From NCBI GenBank assembly GCA_017404205.1, contig JAFRCV010000003.1:36819-100818 (forward strand): 64,000 bases of DNA, given 5' to 3'. A program made the translations under genes and the position numbers. Each line of letters begins with the position of its first letter. Positions within the stretch are counted from its first letter, which is position 1. The DNA comes from Erysipelotrichaceae bacterium. GTDB taxonomy: Bacteria; Bacillota_I; Bacilli_A; Erysipelotrichales; Erysipelotrichaceae. Shown one piece after another: positions 18,703 to 28,306 of the stretch. The notes under the pieces were generated by a model. That model ran no database searches and was not told the DNA's origin. It worked only from the letters and a program-made list of their open reading frames with translations.

Positions 18703-19496
18703 TGAAAAAAGTAGTTCCAAAGATTTATTTAGCACTTATCTTATTGTTCTTTTATTTGCCAATTATCTATGTTGTTATATTTTCGTTTAATGAATCAAGA
18801 TCTTTAACAGCATTTACTGGTTTCTCTTTACAATGGTATACAAAGATGTTTGAAACACGTGCAATTATGGAAGCAATCTATTATACCGTTGTTATTGCGG
18901 TGATTGCGACTATTGTTTCAACAATTGTCGGAACTATTGCATCTATTGGTTTATCTAAATCAAATAGAGTAATAAAAGAAATTGTCAATCAAGTAAATAA
19001 TCTTCCAATGTTAAATCCTGAGATTGTTACGGCAATTGGCTTAATGTTATTTTTTACTTCATTAAATATTGAAAAAGGTTTCTGGACATTACTAATGGCT
19101 CATATTGCCTTTTGTATTCCATATGTGATGCTATCAATTATGCCTAGACTTAGAATGCTGGATGATAATTTAGCAGAAGCTGCTCTTGATCTTGGCTGTA
19201 CACCTTTTCAAGCTTTAACCAAAGTTATTATTCCCCAAATTAAGGGTGGTATCTTGTCAGGAGCGTTAATTGCCTTTACAATGTCATTTGATGACTTTGT
19301 GATTTCTTATTTTACTACAGGGCCTGGAATCAACAATATTTCGACCTATGTATATTCAAGCGTTAAAAGAATAAACCCTAGTGTTAACGCTTTATCGACA
19401 ATCATTATTGTTGTTATTACAATAGTATTGATTATCACAAATGTTGTACCAATGTTAAAAAACAGGAGGAATAAAAATAATGAAAAAATTGCTTAG
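18702..19496 (+). CDS. potC: Spermidine/putrescine permease PotC
   Basis: 264-aa permease with six membrane segments and the EAA loop (EAALDLGCTPFQALTKVIIPQ). The ribosome-binding site AAGGAGG lies inside the end of potB. Its 3' end overlaps potD by 17 nt. Confidence 0.92.
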   Translation: MKKVVPKIYLALILLFFYLPIIYVVIFSFNESRSLTAFTGFSLQWYTKMFETRAIMEAIYYTVVIAVIATIVSTIVGTIASIGLSKSNRVIKEIVNQVNNLPMLNPEIVTAIGLMLFFTSLNIEKGFWTLLMAHIAFCIPYVMLSIMPRLRMLDDNLAEAALDLGCTPFQALTKVIIPQIKGGILSGALIAFTMSFDDFVISYFTTGPGINNISTYVYSSVKRINPSVNALSTIIIVVITIVLIITNVVPMLKNRRNKNNEKIA

Positions 19497-20541
19497 TGTC
19501 TTATTTGCCTTATTATTACTTGTAAGTGTTAGCGGATGTTCTGGTAGTAATAAAGCTGATGCTGAAATTCATATTTTCCTTCCAGGAGAATATATTTCAC
19601 AAGATGTTGTCAATGAATTTGAACGTCAAACAAATATCAAAGTAACAATTGATAATTTTGCTTCTAATGAAGAAATGTATACAAAATTATTAGGTGGTGC
19701 AAGTTATGATGTTTTAATTCCTAGTGACTATATGATTGAAAAACTAATTCAAGAAAATATGTTACAAGAAATTGATAAATCAATTATTGATAATTTAGAT
19801 GATTTATATGAAGGCGTATTAAATCAAGAATATGATCCTAATAATGACTATTCTGTTCCTTATTTCTGGGGCAATGTAGGCATTGTTTATGATTCAACTA
19901 AGGTCGCTGAAGAAGATGTAATGAATCAAGGTTGGGAAGTATTAAGAAATCCTAAATATAAAGGTATTCTTTATATGTATGATTCAGCAAGAGATTCATT
20001 TATGATTCCTTTAAAAGTTTTAGGTTATTCAATGAATACTGATAATGAAACCGAATTGCAAGAAGCATATAATTGGTTGCTTGAACAAAATCAAACAATG
20101 GATGTAGCATATGCAACAGATGAATGCATTGATGGACTTGCATTTGCGACTGAAGGAAAATATCTAGGTGTTATGTATTCTGGTGATGCTGCATATATCA
20201 TATCTGAAAATGAAAATATGCGTTTCTATGCTCCAAAAGAAGGAACTAATTTCTGGGTAGATGCAATGGTTATTCCTAGCAATGCTAAAAATGTTAAAGA
20301 AGCTAATATGTTTATCAAATATATGATTGAATATGATTCACAATATGACAATTCTTTAGAATATTGCTACAGTAGTGTCAATAAAGATGCTTTAGCTGAT
20401 TTATGTGGTGAAGATGGTGAATTCTATGGTAATGAAGCATATCTTCCTCGTACAAGAAATAATAATGATGAAGTTTTTCATACATCAGAAGTAAATCGTA
20501 AATTAACTTCTGAATTATGGAACAACATCATGATGCAATAG
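19480..20541 (+). CDS. potD: Spermidine/putrescine-binding lipoprotein PotD
   Basis: 353-aa substrate-binding protein. The lipobox VSGC puts the lipidated cysteine at residue 20, so it is anchored outside the membrane. The body is PotD/PotF-like (EIHIFLPGEYISQDVVNEF; YDVLIPSDYMIEKL; VPYFWGNVGIVYD). The ribosome-binding site AGGAGG lies inside the potC end. It completes the potABCD order expected for polyamine import; acidic and aromatic ligand residues look present, but the preferred polyamine is not predictable. Confidence 0.93.
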   Translation: MKKLLSVLFALLLLVSVSGCSGSNKADAEIHIFLPGEYISQDVVNEFERQTNIKVTIDNFASNEEMYTKLLGGASYDVLIPSDYMIEKLIQENMLQEIDKSIIDNLDDLYEGVLNQEYDPNNDYSVPYFWGNVGIVYDSTKVAEEDVMNQGWEVLRNPKYKGILYMYDSARDSFMIPLKVLGYSMNTDNETELQEAYNWLLEQNQTMDVAYATDECIDGLAFATEGKYLGVMYSGDAAYIISENENMRFYAPKEGTNFWVDAMVIPSNAKNVKEANMFIKYMIEYDSQYDNSLEYCYSSVNKDALADLCGEDGEFYGNEAYLPRTRNNNDEVFHTSEVNRKLTSELWNNIMMQ

Positions 20542-20548
20542 GAGTTTT

Positions 20549-21199
20549 ATGGCTAATTGGTTAAATACATTTTTTGCGAATTTCGATTATGCAATAATAG
20601 AATTCTTTCACAATATAGTCGCAAGTGCTCCAAAAATATTTGTGCCTATATGCCAAATATTAGATTCAATAGGTGATATGCCACTACTTCTACTTGGATG
20701 GTTAGGCTTATTGTTCTTCTTTATCAAAAAAGATAAAAAATGTGGAATGATGATGATTGGTTCAATTATGATTGGTGCAATCATCACTTCACTTGTTATT
20801 AAAAAAATTGTTTATCGTCCTCGTCCTTATATGTCTGATATCGAAATGTATAAGACATGGTGGCAATTGGCTGGTGCTGAACTTGAATCTGAGACATCAT
20901 TTCCTAGTGGACATACAACTGCTGCTATGGCTGGTATATTGGGCTATTTCTTGTGGTCAGATAAAAAATGGCCTAAATGCCTTGTGTTCTTATATCCATT
21001 AATAATGGGTATTTCAAGAATATGCTTAGTTGTCCATTATCCAAGTGATATTTTAGGTGGATTAATAGTTGGAACACTATCTTCTTATTTGTGCTTATTG
21101 GTTGTTAATCTACTTTATAAATTATTTAATAAATATCCAGATTTTGTTCTGTTTAGATATTTCTTAACTGGATCATTTAAAAAACAGATCACTGAATAA
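20549..21199 (+). CDS. PAP2-family phosphatase
   Basis: A 216-aa membrane phosphatase of the PAP2/undecaprenyl-pyrophosphate phosphatase type. The three active-site motifs are visible: KKIVYRPRP, SFPSGHTTA and RICLVVHYPSDILGG, with hydrophobic segments between them. Seven nt after potD and before a strong terminator, so probably part of the pot transcript. It could recycle C55-PP (BcrC-like) or act on phosphatidylglycerol-phosphate. Confidence 0.87.
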   Translation: MANWLNTFFANFDYAIIEFFHNIVASAPKIFVPICQILDSIGDMPLLLLGWLGLLFFFIKKDKKCGMMMIGSIMIGAIITSLVIKKIVYRPRPYMSDIEMYKTWWQLAGAELESETSFPSGHTTAAMAGILGYFLWSDKKWPKCLVFLYPLIMGISRICLVVHYPSDILGGLIVGTLSSYLCLLVVNLLYKLFNKYPDFVLFRYFLTGSFKKQITE

Positions 21200-21201
21200 A
21201 T

Positions 21202-21240
21202 AAAATCCTATTTTGGTTAAAAACTAAAATAGGATTTTTT
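21202..21240 (+). terminator. Terminator of the pot operon
   Basis: 13-bp perfect stem AAAATCCTATTTT/AAAATAGGATTTT followed by T-rich sequence. The rest of 21241-21390 is AT-rich and shows no gene. Confidence 0.85.
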
Positions 21241-21391
21241 AATTACACAATTTAATTAAATCTGAATCATAAAAGTTATGTATTTCGTCTATGTATTTTT
21301 TCTATAAATCATTTGTATACCTCTACTTAGAATTTTTACAAGAAAAAGGAAAAATTTGGAAAAATTCTCAGTATGTATAAATTTTTTTGTA

Positions 21392-21422
21392 AATAAAAAG
21401 ATTTAACAAAAATGTTAAATCA
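21392..21422 (-). terminator. Terminator of tRNA-Leu(GAG)
   Basis: On the minus strand, the 8-bp stem GATTTAAC/GTTAAATC (21401-21408, 21415-21422) runs into a T-rich tract downstream of the tRNA. Confidence 0.65.
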
Positions 21423-21441
21423 AGACTAGTAGCAATAGTTA

Positions 21442-21526
21442 TGGTGCATCTGACAAGATTTGAACTTGCACGAGTTACCCCACACGCCCCTCAAGCGTGC
21501 GCGTCTACCAATTCCGCCACAGATGC
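21442..21526 (-). tRNA. tRNA-Leu(GAG)
   Basis: 85 nt including encoded CCA. Acceptor stem GCATCTG/CAGATGC, D-arm with TGGTAGACGC, anticodon stem CACGC/GCGTG around TTGAGGG (anticodon GAG), class II long variable arm and T-arm GTTCAAATC. Confidence 0.93.
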
Positions 21527-21595
21527 ATCTTTTATCATTATAAAATATTTAATTATTTGTTAAAATAGATTTGGCTATAAAAAAGGAGAGGTTAT

Positions 21596-22534
21596 ATGAG
21601 CTCATTTAAAGATTTAAGAATTGTTGATAATTTTTATCAAACATCAGCATTTTATCCAATGCCTACAGTATGCATTTCAACTGTTAATCCTGATGGATCA
21701 TTAAACATTGGATCTTATTCATTATGTTTCCCTTATTACATTGCGGGAAAGAAAAGATATGCAATGTTGCTTGAATGTCGTAATACTTCTAATACTTGCA
21801 TGAATATTCTAAGAACACATAAATGTGCTATTAATTTTATTCCTGATGACAAGAAATATTTTAAAGAAGCAGTAAGACTTGGCTTCCCTGGACCAAGTGA
21901 AGAAAAGATGAAAGAGAAACTTTTATTTACTATGGAAGATGGCCAAGCAGACCCTAGCGATAAGAATCGTCCACAAGTTATTGCGGAAGCATTCCAAGTA
22001 TTTGAATGTACATGGGACTTTGAATTAGAAGGTGCAGACAAATATAATGTTGAAGATATTGATGATGGACATCCTGGCCCATATAATGATTTCAATGGTA
22101 TCACATCTAAATATGGTGCACATTTTATTTTAAACATCGATAAGATTTTAATGAAAGAAAAATATTATGATGCTATCGTAAATGGTGTAAAAGCTAACAG
22201 CTTCCCTAATGTTCCAGTTGATTATGGATATCGTGATTCAACTAATTTCTGGTATACAAAATTCCCAAGAATTTCAAAACCAATTGCTGAGCCAATTCCA
22301 GCACCAAAAGAAGTTGATATCGCATCAATTAAGTTTGCAGCAGATAGAATAGATGACGTTGTTAAATTTAGTGATGATGCATTGAAAAACTTCGTAAAGA
22401 TTCCTCGTCCATTCTTAAAGACTGTCTTAAATGGTTGTGTTGCTTGGGCAAAAGAAAATAATGTTACATTAATTACAGCTGAGCATGTAAAGATAATTAA
22501 CGATAAACGTAAACAAGAAAAAGAAAAGCGATAA
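21596..22534 (+). CDS. Flavin reductase family protein (flavoredoxin-like)
   Basis: 312 aa. The N-terminal two thirds is an FMN-binding split-barrel (PMPTVCISTVNPDGSLNIGSYSL; LLECRNTSNTCMNI) as in flavin reductases and flavoredoxins. The last 100 residues form a helical extension ending in a proto-chlorophyllide-reductase-like segment (FVKIPRPFLKTVLNGCVAWA). GGAGAGG precedes the ATG. Single-gene unit, with a tRNA upstream and a terminator after it. Electron donor and acceptor unknown. Confidence 0.78.
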   Translation: MSSFKDLRIVDNFYQTSAFYPMPTVCISTVNPDGSLNIGSYSLCFPYYIAGKKRYAMLLECRNTSNTCMNILRTHKCAINFIPDDKKYFKEAVRLGFPGPSEEKMKEKLLFTMEDGQADPSDKNRPQVIAEAFQVFECTWDFELEGADKYNVEDIDDGHPGPYNDFNGITSKYGAHFILNIDKILMKEKYYDAIVNGVKANSFPNVPVDYGYRDSTNFWYTKFPRISKPIAEPIPAPKEVDIASIKFAADRIDDVVKFSDDALKNFVKIPRPFLKTVLNGCVAWAKENNVTLITAEHVKIINDKRKQEKEKR

Positions 22535-22542
22535 AGCATAAT

Positions 22543-22585
22543 AAAGGTCACAAACGAATATTCAATTGTGGCCTTTTTATTATTT
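22543..22585. terminator. Bidirectional terminator
   Basis: 11-bp stem AAAGGTCACAA/TTGTGGCCTTT (one GU pair) and a T-rich tail, between the convergent flavin reductase and DUF6935-like genes. Confidence 0.75.
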
Positions 22586-23197
22586 AATAATTGGTTTAAT
22601 ATCTACTAATAATGATTTATATGAATCAGACCAGATATACCATTTATTATCTTTTGGATCTTTATATACTGATACACTTCTTTCACTATCGACACCTTTG
22701 AAATCACTGACAATTTTTTCTACATAAATATTAGGGCCATACATTGTCGACAATTGTGGGGCATATGGATATTCTCTTAAAGTAATAGATAGTGGACTAT
22801 TTGGAGTATAGCCATTATCTGGGCAAGCGCCATCAAAATAGGCATCAGCTAAAAAATCATATTTATCATTTTGTAGCATTCGATCTTTCACAAACGATTT
22901 CGTAAAGTTACTATAGTTATTTGGAATGGTTGGTGAATTTAATAATTCTTTCATCATTTCGCTACATGTTTCTTCATCTTCTTTTTTCCAAGTTTTTAAC
23001 GAAGCCAATAATAAAGCTACTACAACAAATTTACCATTATCACCACTTCGATCTATTAGTTTTAAATCTTCTACATTTTTAGGTAAAGCTAAAAATTCAA
23101 TTGTCAATTCTTTTAATTTTACTAATTCAGTTCCCTCATTAATCTTGCCATCAGATGCAAGCTTATCAATGGTTCTTTCACTAATTCTGATTGTCAT
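22580..23197 (-). CDS. DUF6935-like protein of unknown function
   Basis: A 205-aa soluble protein. The N-terminal half is helical (KLKELTIEFLALPKN), and the C-terminal half is beta-rich, ending with RSVSVYKDPKDNKWYIWSD and LLVDIKP. This C-terminal pattern resembles DUF6935 proteins of gut Bacillota; the assignment is from memory of the pattern. It follows the 5'-nucleotidase gene by 3 nt on the same strand, so the two form an operon. Function unknown. Confidence 0.65.
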   Translation of the reverse strand: MTIRISERTIDKLASDGKINEGTELVKLKELTIEFLALPKNVEDLKLIDRSGDNGKFVVVALLLASLKTWKKEDEETCSEMMKELLNSPTIPNNYSNFTKSFVKDRMLQNDKYDFLADAYFDGACPDNGYTPNSPLSITLREYPYAPQLSTMYGPNIYVEKIVSDFKGVDSERSVSVYKDPKDNKWYIWSDSYKSLLVDIKPIIK

Positions 23198-23200
23198 TTG

Positions 23201-24667
23201 TTACTCCTTTACTATGATCCTTCCTTCAACTTGTGAATCAATATTATTCGTAGCAGCCAATAATTCTTCAAAGATGGTAAAATCATCAGTAATAACCATT
23301 CTAGGTTTTTTATTAGCCATTACTTCTTTAATTGATAAATTAAAAAATTCATCAAAGTTCTTATAATGATAATCTTGTAAAGCTATCTTAATGATATCAT
23401 TGTCGGATATTTCTTTTCCATTTAGTGAAAATTCTTCAAATTTATGATTAGCTTTAGAATATATAATCTTAACACCTTTTGATACTTGATAGAATTCGCT
23501 ATGACTTCCTTCAACAAACGTTTCATCTCTTAACATATATTGCATCATATGTTTAAATTGTTTACCATTAATTTCAAGCATATAAACAGGTCCATTAAAT
23601 GGCAAACATTCCTTAAGATCTTGATAATGAATGATTGGACCTAATTCTTTTAGTCTAATTGAACCTGATGCATATAACATAATATCAAAACTAGAATCAA
23701 CTTGAAGTAGATCGGCAAATAAATTGCCAAGTTCAGTTTCCTCATGTCTAGTAGGATGACTTAGTTTTCTTTTGAAGTTAGTGATGATTCTTGAATATTT
23801 TTGATCAGTTTGATTTTTATATGTATTTAAAACTTCTTCTAATATTAAATCATTTGGTGCGATATCAGAATTTATTTCAATATTTTCCCATTTATAATTA
23901 AGCATTTGATGTTCATCAATATCAATTTCAATATCAAATCTGCCAAGATGATGCGAACCCATTCCAACTTGGACAATAGGGATGTTGTTTATAATACATG
24001 GCTCATTTAGATTGGTATGTGAATGACCACCAATGATTAAATCAACACCTAAATTTGGATCAATTAGCTTAGCTAATTCTTTATCTTTTTCAAAGCCAAT
24101 ATGTGTTAATAGAATAGTTAAATCAACTTTTGTAGTTTTATAATTATCAATTATTACCCCAACTTGTTTAGCAGCTTCCCATACATCAATAAAAGAGCCA
24201 ATAATTTCTTCATTTTTAGTTGAAGCCAATACTTCATCGGTAATAATACCAATAAACATCACTTTTAAGCCATTGACATCAATTATTTCATAAGGCTTAA
24301 ACAATCTTTTATGGTTTGTTTTTATATACATATTGGCATTGACGATTGGAAATCTAGCACATTTTTCTAAGAATAATAAATGAGCAAGCCCATAATCTAT
24401 TTCATGATTGCCAAGTGTTACAATATCAGGCGATAAAAAATTCATCAGGTCAATTGTTGAATAGCCTTTATATTCATGATCAATAACCGAACCCCTAAAC
24501 ATATCGCCAGCTATTGTATATAAGCAATTTTCTTCTTCGCTTTTAATCTTCTTAACAAGGCCAGATAATAAGGAGATACCACCAAGCTGTTTATTATCTT
24601 TCTCTTGAGCTAAAAAATCGCCATGAAGATCATTAGAATGTAAGATGGTAATTTTCTTTTTATTCAT
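23201..24667 (-). CDS. Cytoplasmic 5'-nucleotidase / metallophosphoesterase
   Basis: A 488-aa enzyme of the UshA/YfkN family. The calcineurin-like N-terminal domain (about 1-290) shows its metal-site motifs NDLHGD, LGNHEIDYG, TILLTHIG and GGHSHT. The C-terminal 5'-nucleotidase domain (about 310-480) has the substrate segment ASGSIR...ECLPFNG. No signal peptide or membrane anchor is present, unlike most family members, so it probably acts in the cytosol. A GAGG ribosome-binding site and a TATAAT-like box precede the ATG. Confidence 0.85.
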   Translation of the reverse strand: MNKKKITILHSNDLHGDFLAQEKDNKQLGGISLLSGLVKKIKSEEENCLYTIAGDMFRGSVIDHEYKGYSTIDLMNFLSPDIVTLGNHEIDYGLAHLLFLEKCARFPIVNANMYIKTNHKRLFKPYEIIDVNGLKVMFIGIITDEVLASTKNEEIIGSFIDVWEAAKQVGVIIDNYKTTKVDLTILLTHIGFEKDKELAKLIDPNLGVDLIIGGHSHTNLNEPCIINNIPIVQVGMGSHHLGRFDIEIDIDEHQMLNYKWENIEINSDIAPNDLILEEVLNTYKNQTDQKYSRIITNFKRKLSHPTRHEETELGNLFADLLQVDSSFDIMLYASGSIRLKELGPIIHYQDLKECLPFNGPVYMLEINGKQFKHMMQYMLRDETFVEGSHSEFYQVSKGVKIIYSKANHKFEEFSLNGKEISDNDIIKIALQDYHYKNFDEFFNLSIKEVMANKKPRMVITDDFTIFEELLAATNNIDSQVEGRIIVKE

Positions 24668-24905
24668 AAGGTAACCTCATCGATATATTAATTATATCTT
24701 AGAAGATTGTTTATTAAATATCTTTAAACATATTGATAAAGAACACTTTTTAATAATCGTGGATATAAAGAAAAGGACATAAAAATAAATGAAAAAAATT
24801 ATTATGTTTTTCTATAGACAATATGATAATTGATTAAGCAAACATCTATTTCATTTCATAAAATAAAAAATAATTAAATTTGTGAAATGTTGATTTAAAC
24901 AATGT

Positions 24906-24990
24906 TGGTGCACCAGACAGGACTTGAACCTGCACAAGTTTCCTTATATGAACCTGAATCATACGCGTCTGCCAATTTCGCCACTGGTGC
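24906..24990 (-). tRNA. tRNA-Leu(CAG)
   Basis: 85 nt including CCA. Acceptor stem GCACCAG/CTGGTGC, anticodon stem TATGA/TCATA around TTCAGGT (anticodon CAG), class II variable arm and T-arm GTTCAAGTC. The 24668-24905 stretch beside it is AT-rich and holds only the tRNA 3' flank and the promoter of the 5'-nucleotidase gene. Confidence 0.93.
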
Positions 24991-25030
24991 ATAAAATTAT
25001 TTTATACTATAATGACTCTTGGAGGTTATT

Positions 25031-25405
25031 ATGTTTGAATTTATTTTTACATTAGCTGAAATCGTTGGAAATTGGCAAACATTTAAGAAAATGGGAAGAG
25101 AAGGTTGGGAATCAATTGTACCTTTCTATAATATATATGTTTTATTTGAAACATTATATGGTAATGGTTGGTTATTCTTAACTTTACTTATTCCTTTCTA
25201 TGGAATCTATGTTTATTTCAAATTATGGATTGATGTAGCTGCAGGTTTTAATAAGTCTACTGGTTTTGGTGTTGGACTAGCTCTTTTACAACCAATCTTT
25301 ATTTGTCTTGTTGGCTTCTCTTCTGAATATGTTTGGAAAGATGGAAGTACTCCTTATCAAGAAGATTTCATCGATAACATCTTTGGCAAAAACAATAATC
25401 AATAA
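25031..25405 (+). CDS. Small DUF5684-like membrane protein
   Basis: 124 aa with about three hydrophobic segments. The N-terminal pattern W-x-x-FKKMGREGWESIVPFYNIYVL is typical of DUF5684 proteins, often annotated as signal-peptidase-I-associated. The ATG at 25031 has GGAGG 6 nt upstream. Monocistronic between a tRNA gene and a terminator. Function unknown. Confidence 0.75.
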   Translation: MFEFIFTLAEIVGNWQTFKKMGREGWESIVPFYNIYVLFETLYGNGWLFLTLLIPFYGIYVYFKLWIDVAAGFNKSTGFGVGLALLQPIFICLVGFSSEYVWKDGSTPYQEDFIDNIFGKNNNQ

Positions 25406-25420
25406 ACAAATAATTTATGA

Positions 25421-25455
25421 AAAGCTCTTGTCATTAAAAAAGAGCTTTTTATATT
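25421..25455 (+). terminator. Terminator after the DUF5684-like gene
   Basis: 9-bp stem AAAGCTCTT/AAGAGCTTT followed by TTTATATT. Confidence 0.75.
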
Positions 25456-25476
25456 ACTAAAATAGAGCTTAAATTA

Positions 25477-25504
25477 TTGAAAAATGACTTTAAAAGTCTA
25501 TAAT
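25477..25504 (+). promoter_or_regulatory. typA promoter, likely leaderless
   Basis: TTGAAA (25477-25482), a 16-bp spacer and TATAAT (25499-25504). The ATG follows 8 nt later without a Shine-Dalgarno sequence. Confidence 0.6.
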
Positions 25505-25512
25505 TATAAGGT

Positions 25513-27351
25513 ATGGAATTTAGAAAGATTATAAATGTCGCAGTTATTGCGCACGTTGATGCTGGTAAATCAACATTGGTTGATGCTTTTTTAGCACAGT
25601 CACATGTTTTTGGTGAACATGATGAAATAGTTGAACAAGTAATGGATTCTAATGATTTAGAAAGAGAAAGAGGTATAACTATATATTCTAAGAATTGTTC
25701 TATCAACTATAAGGACTATAAAATCAACATTGTTGATACACCTGGACACGCTGATTTCTCAAGCGAAGTTGAAAGAATTATTAAAACAGTTGATACCGTT
25801 ATCTTACTTGTCGATTCAAGTGAGGGGCCAATGCCTCAAACACGTTTCGTATTAAAAAAATCATTAGAAGCAAACTTAAGACCAATATTACTTATCAATA
25901 AAATAGATAAAAAAGACCAAAGAGCTATAGAAGTAATCGATGAAGTTTATGATCTATTCCTAGATTTAAAGGCAACCGATGAACAATTAGATTTCCCAAT
26001 TCTATATGGAATTGCTAAAGATGGAATTGTTCGTTATGAAATGAATGATACAAATAATGATATTGAGCCATTATTTGAAACTATCGTTAAACATGTAAAT
26101 CCATATCCAAATCTAATGGACAAATCACTTAAGATGCAAGTAAGTGCTTTAGCTTATGATGATTATATTGGAAGAATTGGTATTGGTAGAGTTTATGAAG
26201 GTGTCATAAAAAATAATGAAATCATAACTGTTTGTGATAGTGATATTAAGAAAGAAAATCGTAAGATAGCCAATCTATATAATTATCAAGGACTAAAAAG
26301 AGTAGCCATTGATGAAGCTCAATGTGGCGATATTGTCTTAATTAGTGGAATTGACAATATTGAAATTGGCGACACAATTTGTGCTAAAGATGTAGTTGAT
26401 CCAATGCCTATGATCGCTATTGAAGAGCCAACACTATCAATGAATTTTATGGTTAATACCTCACCATTCCAAGGCAAGTCTGGTAAATATGTCACAAGTA
26501 GAAATATCAAAGAAAGACTTGAAAAAGAGTTAGAAGTAAATGTTGGTCTAAAAGTAGAAGCTACAGATACAACTGATAAATTTAAAGTAAGTGGTAGAGG
26601 TGAATTACATCTATCAATATTACTTGAAAATATGCGCAGAGAGTCTTATGAAGTAGCTGTATCTAGACCAGAGGTTATTTTTAGAACTATCAATCATGAA
26701 TTATGTGAACCAATTGAAGAAGTTATTTGTTCAGTACCAAATGAATATTCAGGTTCGGTAATTAATTCACTTAATTTAAGAAAAGGTGAAATGATTGATA
26801 TTGAAGATGAAGGATCATACACAAAGATTATTTATCATTCTCCTACAAGAGGCCTAATGGGCTTTAGAACAGAATTCATTAATATGACTAAGGGCGAAGG
26901 TGTTCTTGTCAGAAAATTTATTGAATATAAACCATTTAAGGGTGAGATTCCTGAAAGGCTGAATGGCGCTATGATTTGTTGCCAAACAGGAAAGACTATG
27001 ACTTATTCATTATGGAATCTTCAAGAAAGAGGACAACTATTTGTTGGGCCAGCTGAAGATGTATATGAAGGTCAAATAGTTGGTGTATCAAGTAAGCTAC
27101 AAGATATGGAAGTAAATCCAACTATCAATAAGAAAATGACAGCTATTAGATCTACAGGCAATGATGAAGCGATGAAACTTGTTCCTCATAAAGAATTCAC
27201 TCTTGAAGAAGCATTAGAATTTATTAATGATGATGAACTTGTCGAAATAACACCTGATGCGATTAGACTTAGAAAGAAATATCTAACTAATATTGATCGT
27301 AGAAGACATTTAAGAGAAGTAAACAAAAACATTGGTGAAGATAAACAATAG
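25513..27351 (+). CDS. typA: Ribosome-associated GTPase TypA/BipA
   Basis: 612-aa translation GTPase. G1 AHVDAGKS, G2 RGITI, G3 DTPGHADF and G4 NKIDKKD are visible, followed by beta-barrel, EF-G-like domains III and V, and the TypA-specific C-terminal domain (about 480-600; GAMICCQTGKTMTYSLWNLQERG). It acts in 50S assembly and stress responses in the organisms studied. Full length. Its ATG lies so close to the -10 that the mRNA is probably leaderless. Confidence 0.95.
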   Translation: MEFRKIINVAVIAHVDAGKSTLVDAFLAQSHVFGEHDEIVEQVMDSNDLERERGITIYSKNCSINYKDYKINIVDTPGHADFSSEVERIIKTVDTVILLVDSSEGPMPQTRFVLKKSLEANLRPILLINKIDKKDQRAIEVIDEVYDLFLDLKATDEQLDFPILYGIAKDGIVRYEMNDTNNDIEPLFETIVKHVNPYPNLMDKSLKMQVSALAYDDYIGRIGIGRVYEGVIKNNEIITVCDSDIKKENRKIANLYNYQGLKRVAIDEAQCGDIVLISGIDNIEIGDTICAKDVVDPMPMIAIEEPTLSMNFMVNTSPFQGKSGKYVTSRNIKERLEKELEVNVGLKVEATDTTDKFKVSGRGELHLSILLENMRRESYEVAVSRPEVIFRTINHELCEPIEEVICSVPNEYSGSVINSLNLRKGEMIDIEDEGSYTKIIYHSPTRGLMGFRTEFINMTKGEGVLVRKFIEYKPFKGEIPERLNGAMICCQTGKTMTYSLWNLQERGQLFVGPAEDVYEGQIVGVSSKLQDMEVNPTINKKMTAIRSTGNDEAMKLVPHKEFTLEEALEFINDDELVEITPDAIRLRKKYLTNIDRRRHLREVNKNIGEDKQ

Positions 27352-27375
27352 ACGCAGTTTGCGTCTTTTGTTTTG
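27351..27375 (+). terminator. Terminator after typA
   Basis: 6-bp stem GACGCA/TGCGTC with T-rich tail TTTTGTTTT. Confidence 0.7.
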
Positions 27376-27421
27376 GCTTAATAAATAAGTCATTTTTATC
27401 TTCTTATGTTAAAATCATTTT

Positions 27422-28306
27422 ATGGAGATACTATTAACTTTAAGCAATATCAATAATCTTGAAAAAGTATTAAATGCTAAACCAAATGGTTTAATTTTTG
27501 GTAGTAAATTTTCTACAAGATTTAAATATTCAATTGAAGAATTAGACAGAATAAATGATTTTTGTCTTCATTATAATTTAAAGAGATATGTATCAATAGA
27601 TGCTTTTATTAATGAAAGTGATAAATATGAATTAGTGCTTTATCTCAATCATTTAAAAGAGTTACACTTAGATGGAATTTATTTTAATGATTTAGGAATT
27701 ATTGCCCTTTCTAGAAGACATGAAATCAATTGTGAGCTTATATATAATTCTGATACATTAATGACTAATTCATTAGATGCTGCTTTTTATCTTAAACAAG
27801 ATATTGGTGTAGTTGTTTCAAACATATTAAGTGTTGAAGAATTGTTTGGTATTATCAGAAATAATCTAAACTCTTTAGATCTACAAGTATTTGGATATTT
27901 AAAGATGGCTAATTCTAAAAGAGAATTCTTAACTAATTATTTTAAACATTTAGGAATATCAAAAGATATTAAGAATAAAAAAGATATTTATTTAGTTGAA
28001 GAAAATCGTAATTATAAACTTCCAATAATTGAAGATGAATATGGAACCAGAATCTATGGTGATTCTTGTTTATTAATGTATAGTGAATTAGCTTATATTA
28101 AAGATTATTTAAAAAGAATTATCGTTGATGATCTATTCTTAGAAAATAGTGATATCGCTTATGATGTCATTAAAGATATTAAACGTTTAACAGTTGAAAA
28201 TAGCGAATATTTAAAAGAAGTGTTGATGAATAAATATCCTGATATTGATTTATCAACTGCTTATCTATATCAAAAAAGCACAAAGACAAAGGAAGAAAAT
28301 GAATAA
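27422..28306 (+). CDS. U32-family peptidase-like protein (short partner, TrhP/YrrN type)
   Basis: 294 aa, a divergent TIM-barrel protein of the U32 family resembling the shorter partner (YrrN type) of the pair found in Bacillota. It directly precedes a longer U32 gene, overlapping it by 8 nt. The U32 pair is linked to prephenate-dependent hydroxylation of tRNA uridine 34 (ho5U). No classical protease motif is visible. The ATG follows a TAAAAT box (27410-27415) by only 6 nt and has no ribosome-binding site, so it is another leaderless candidate. Confidence 0.75.
   Translation: MEILLTLSNINNLEKVLNAKPNGLIFGSKFSTRFKYSIEELDRINDFCLHYNLKRYVSIDAFINESDKYELVLYLNHLKELHLDGIYFNDLGIIALSRRHEINCELIYNSDTLMTNSLDAAFYLKQDIGVVVSNILSVEELFGIIRNNLNSLDLQVFGYLKMANSKREFLTNYFKHLGISKDIKNKKDIYLVEENRNYKLPIIEDEYGTRIYGDSCLLMYSELAYIKDYLKRIIVDDLFLENSDIAYDVIKDIKRLTVENSEYLKEVLMNKYPDIDLSTAYLYQKSTKTKEENE

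Noticed and set aside
22926..23366. 146-codon plus-strand ORF opposite the DUF6935-like and nucleotidase genes
   Set aside because: Antisense shadow of two well-supported genes; low-complexity Ser/Leu composition and no ribosome-binding site.
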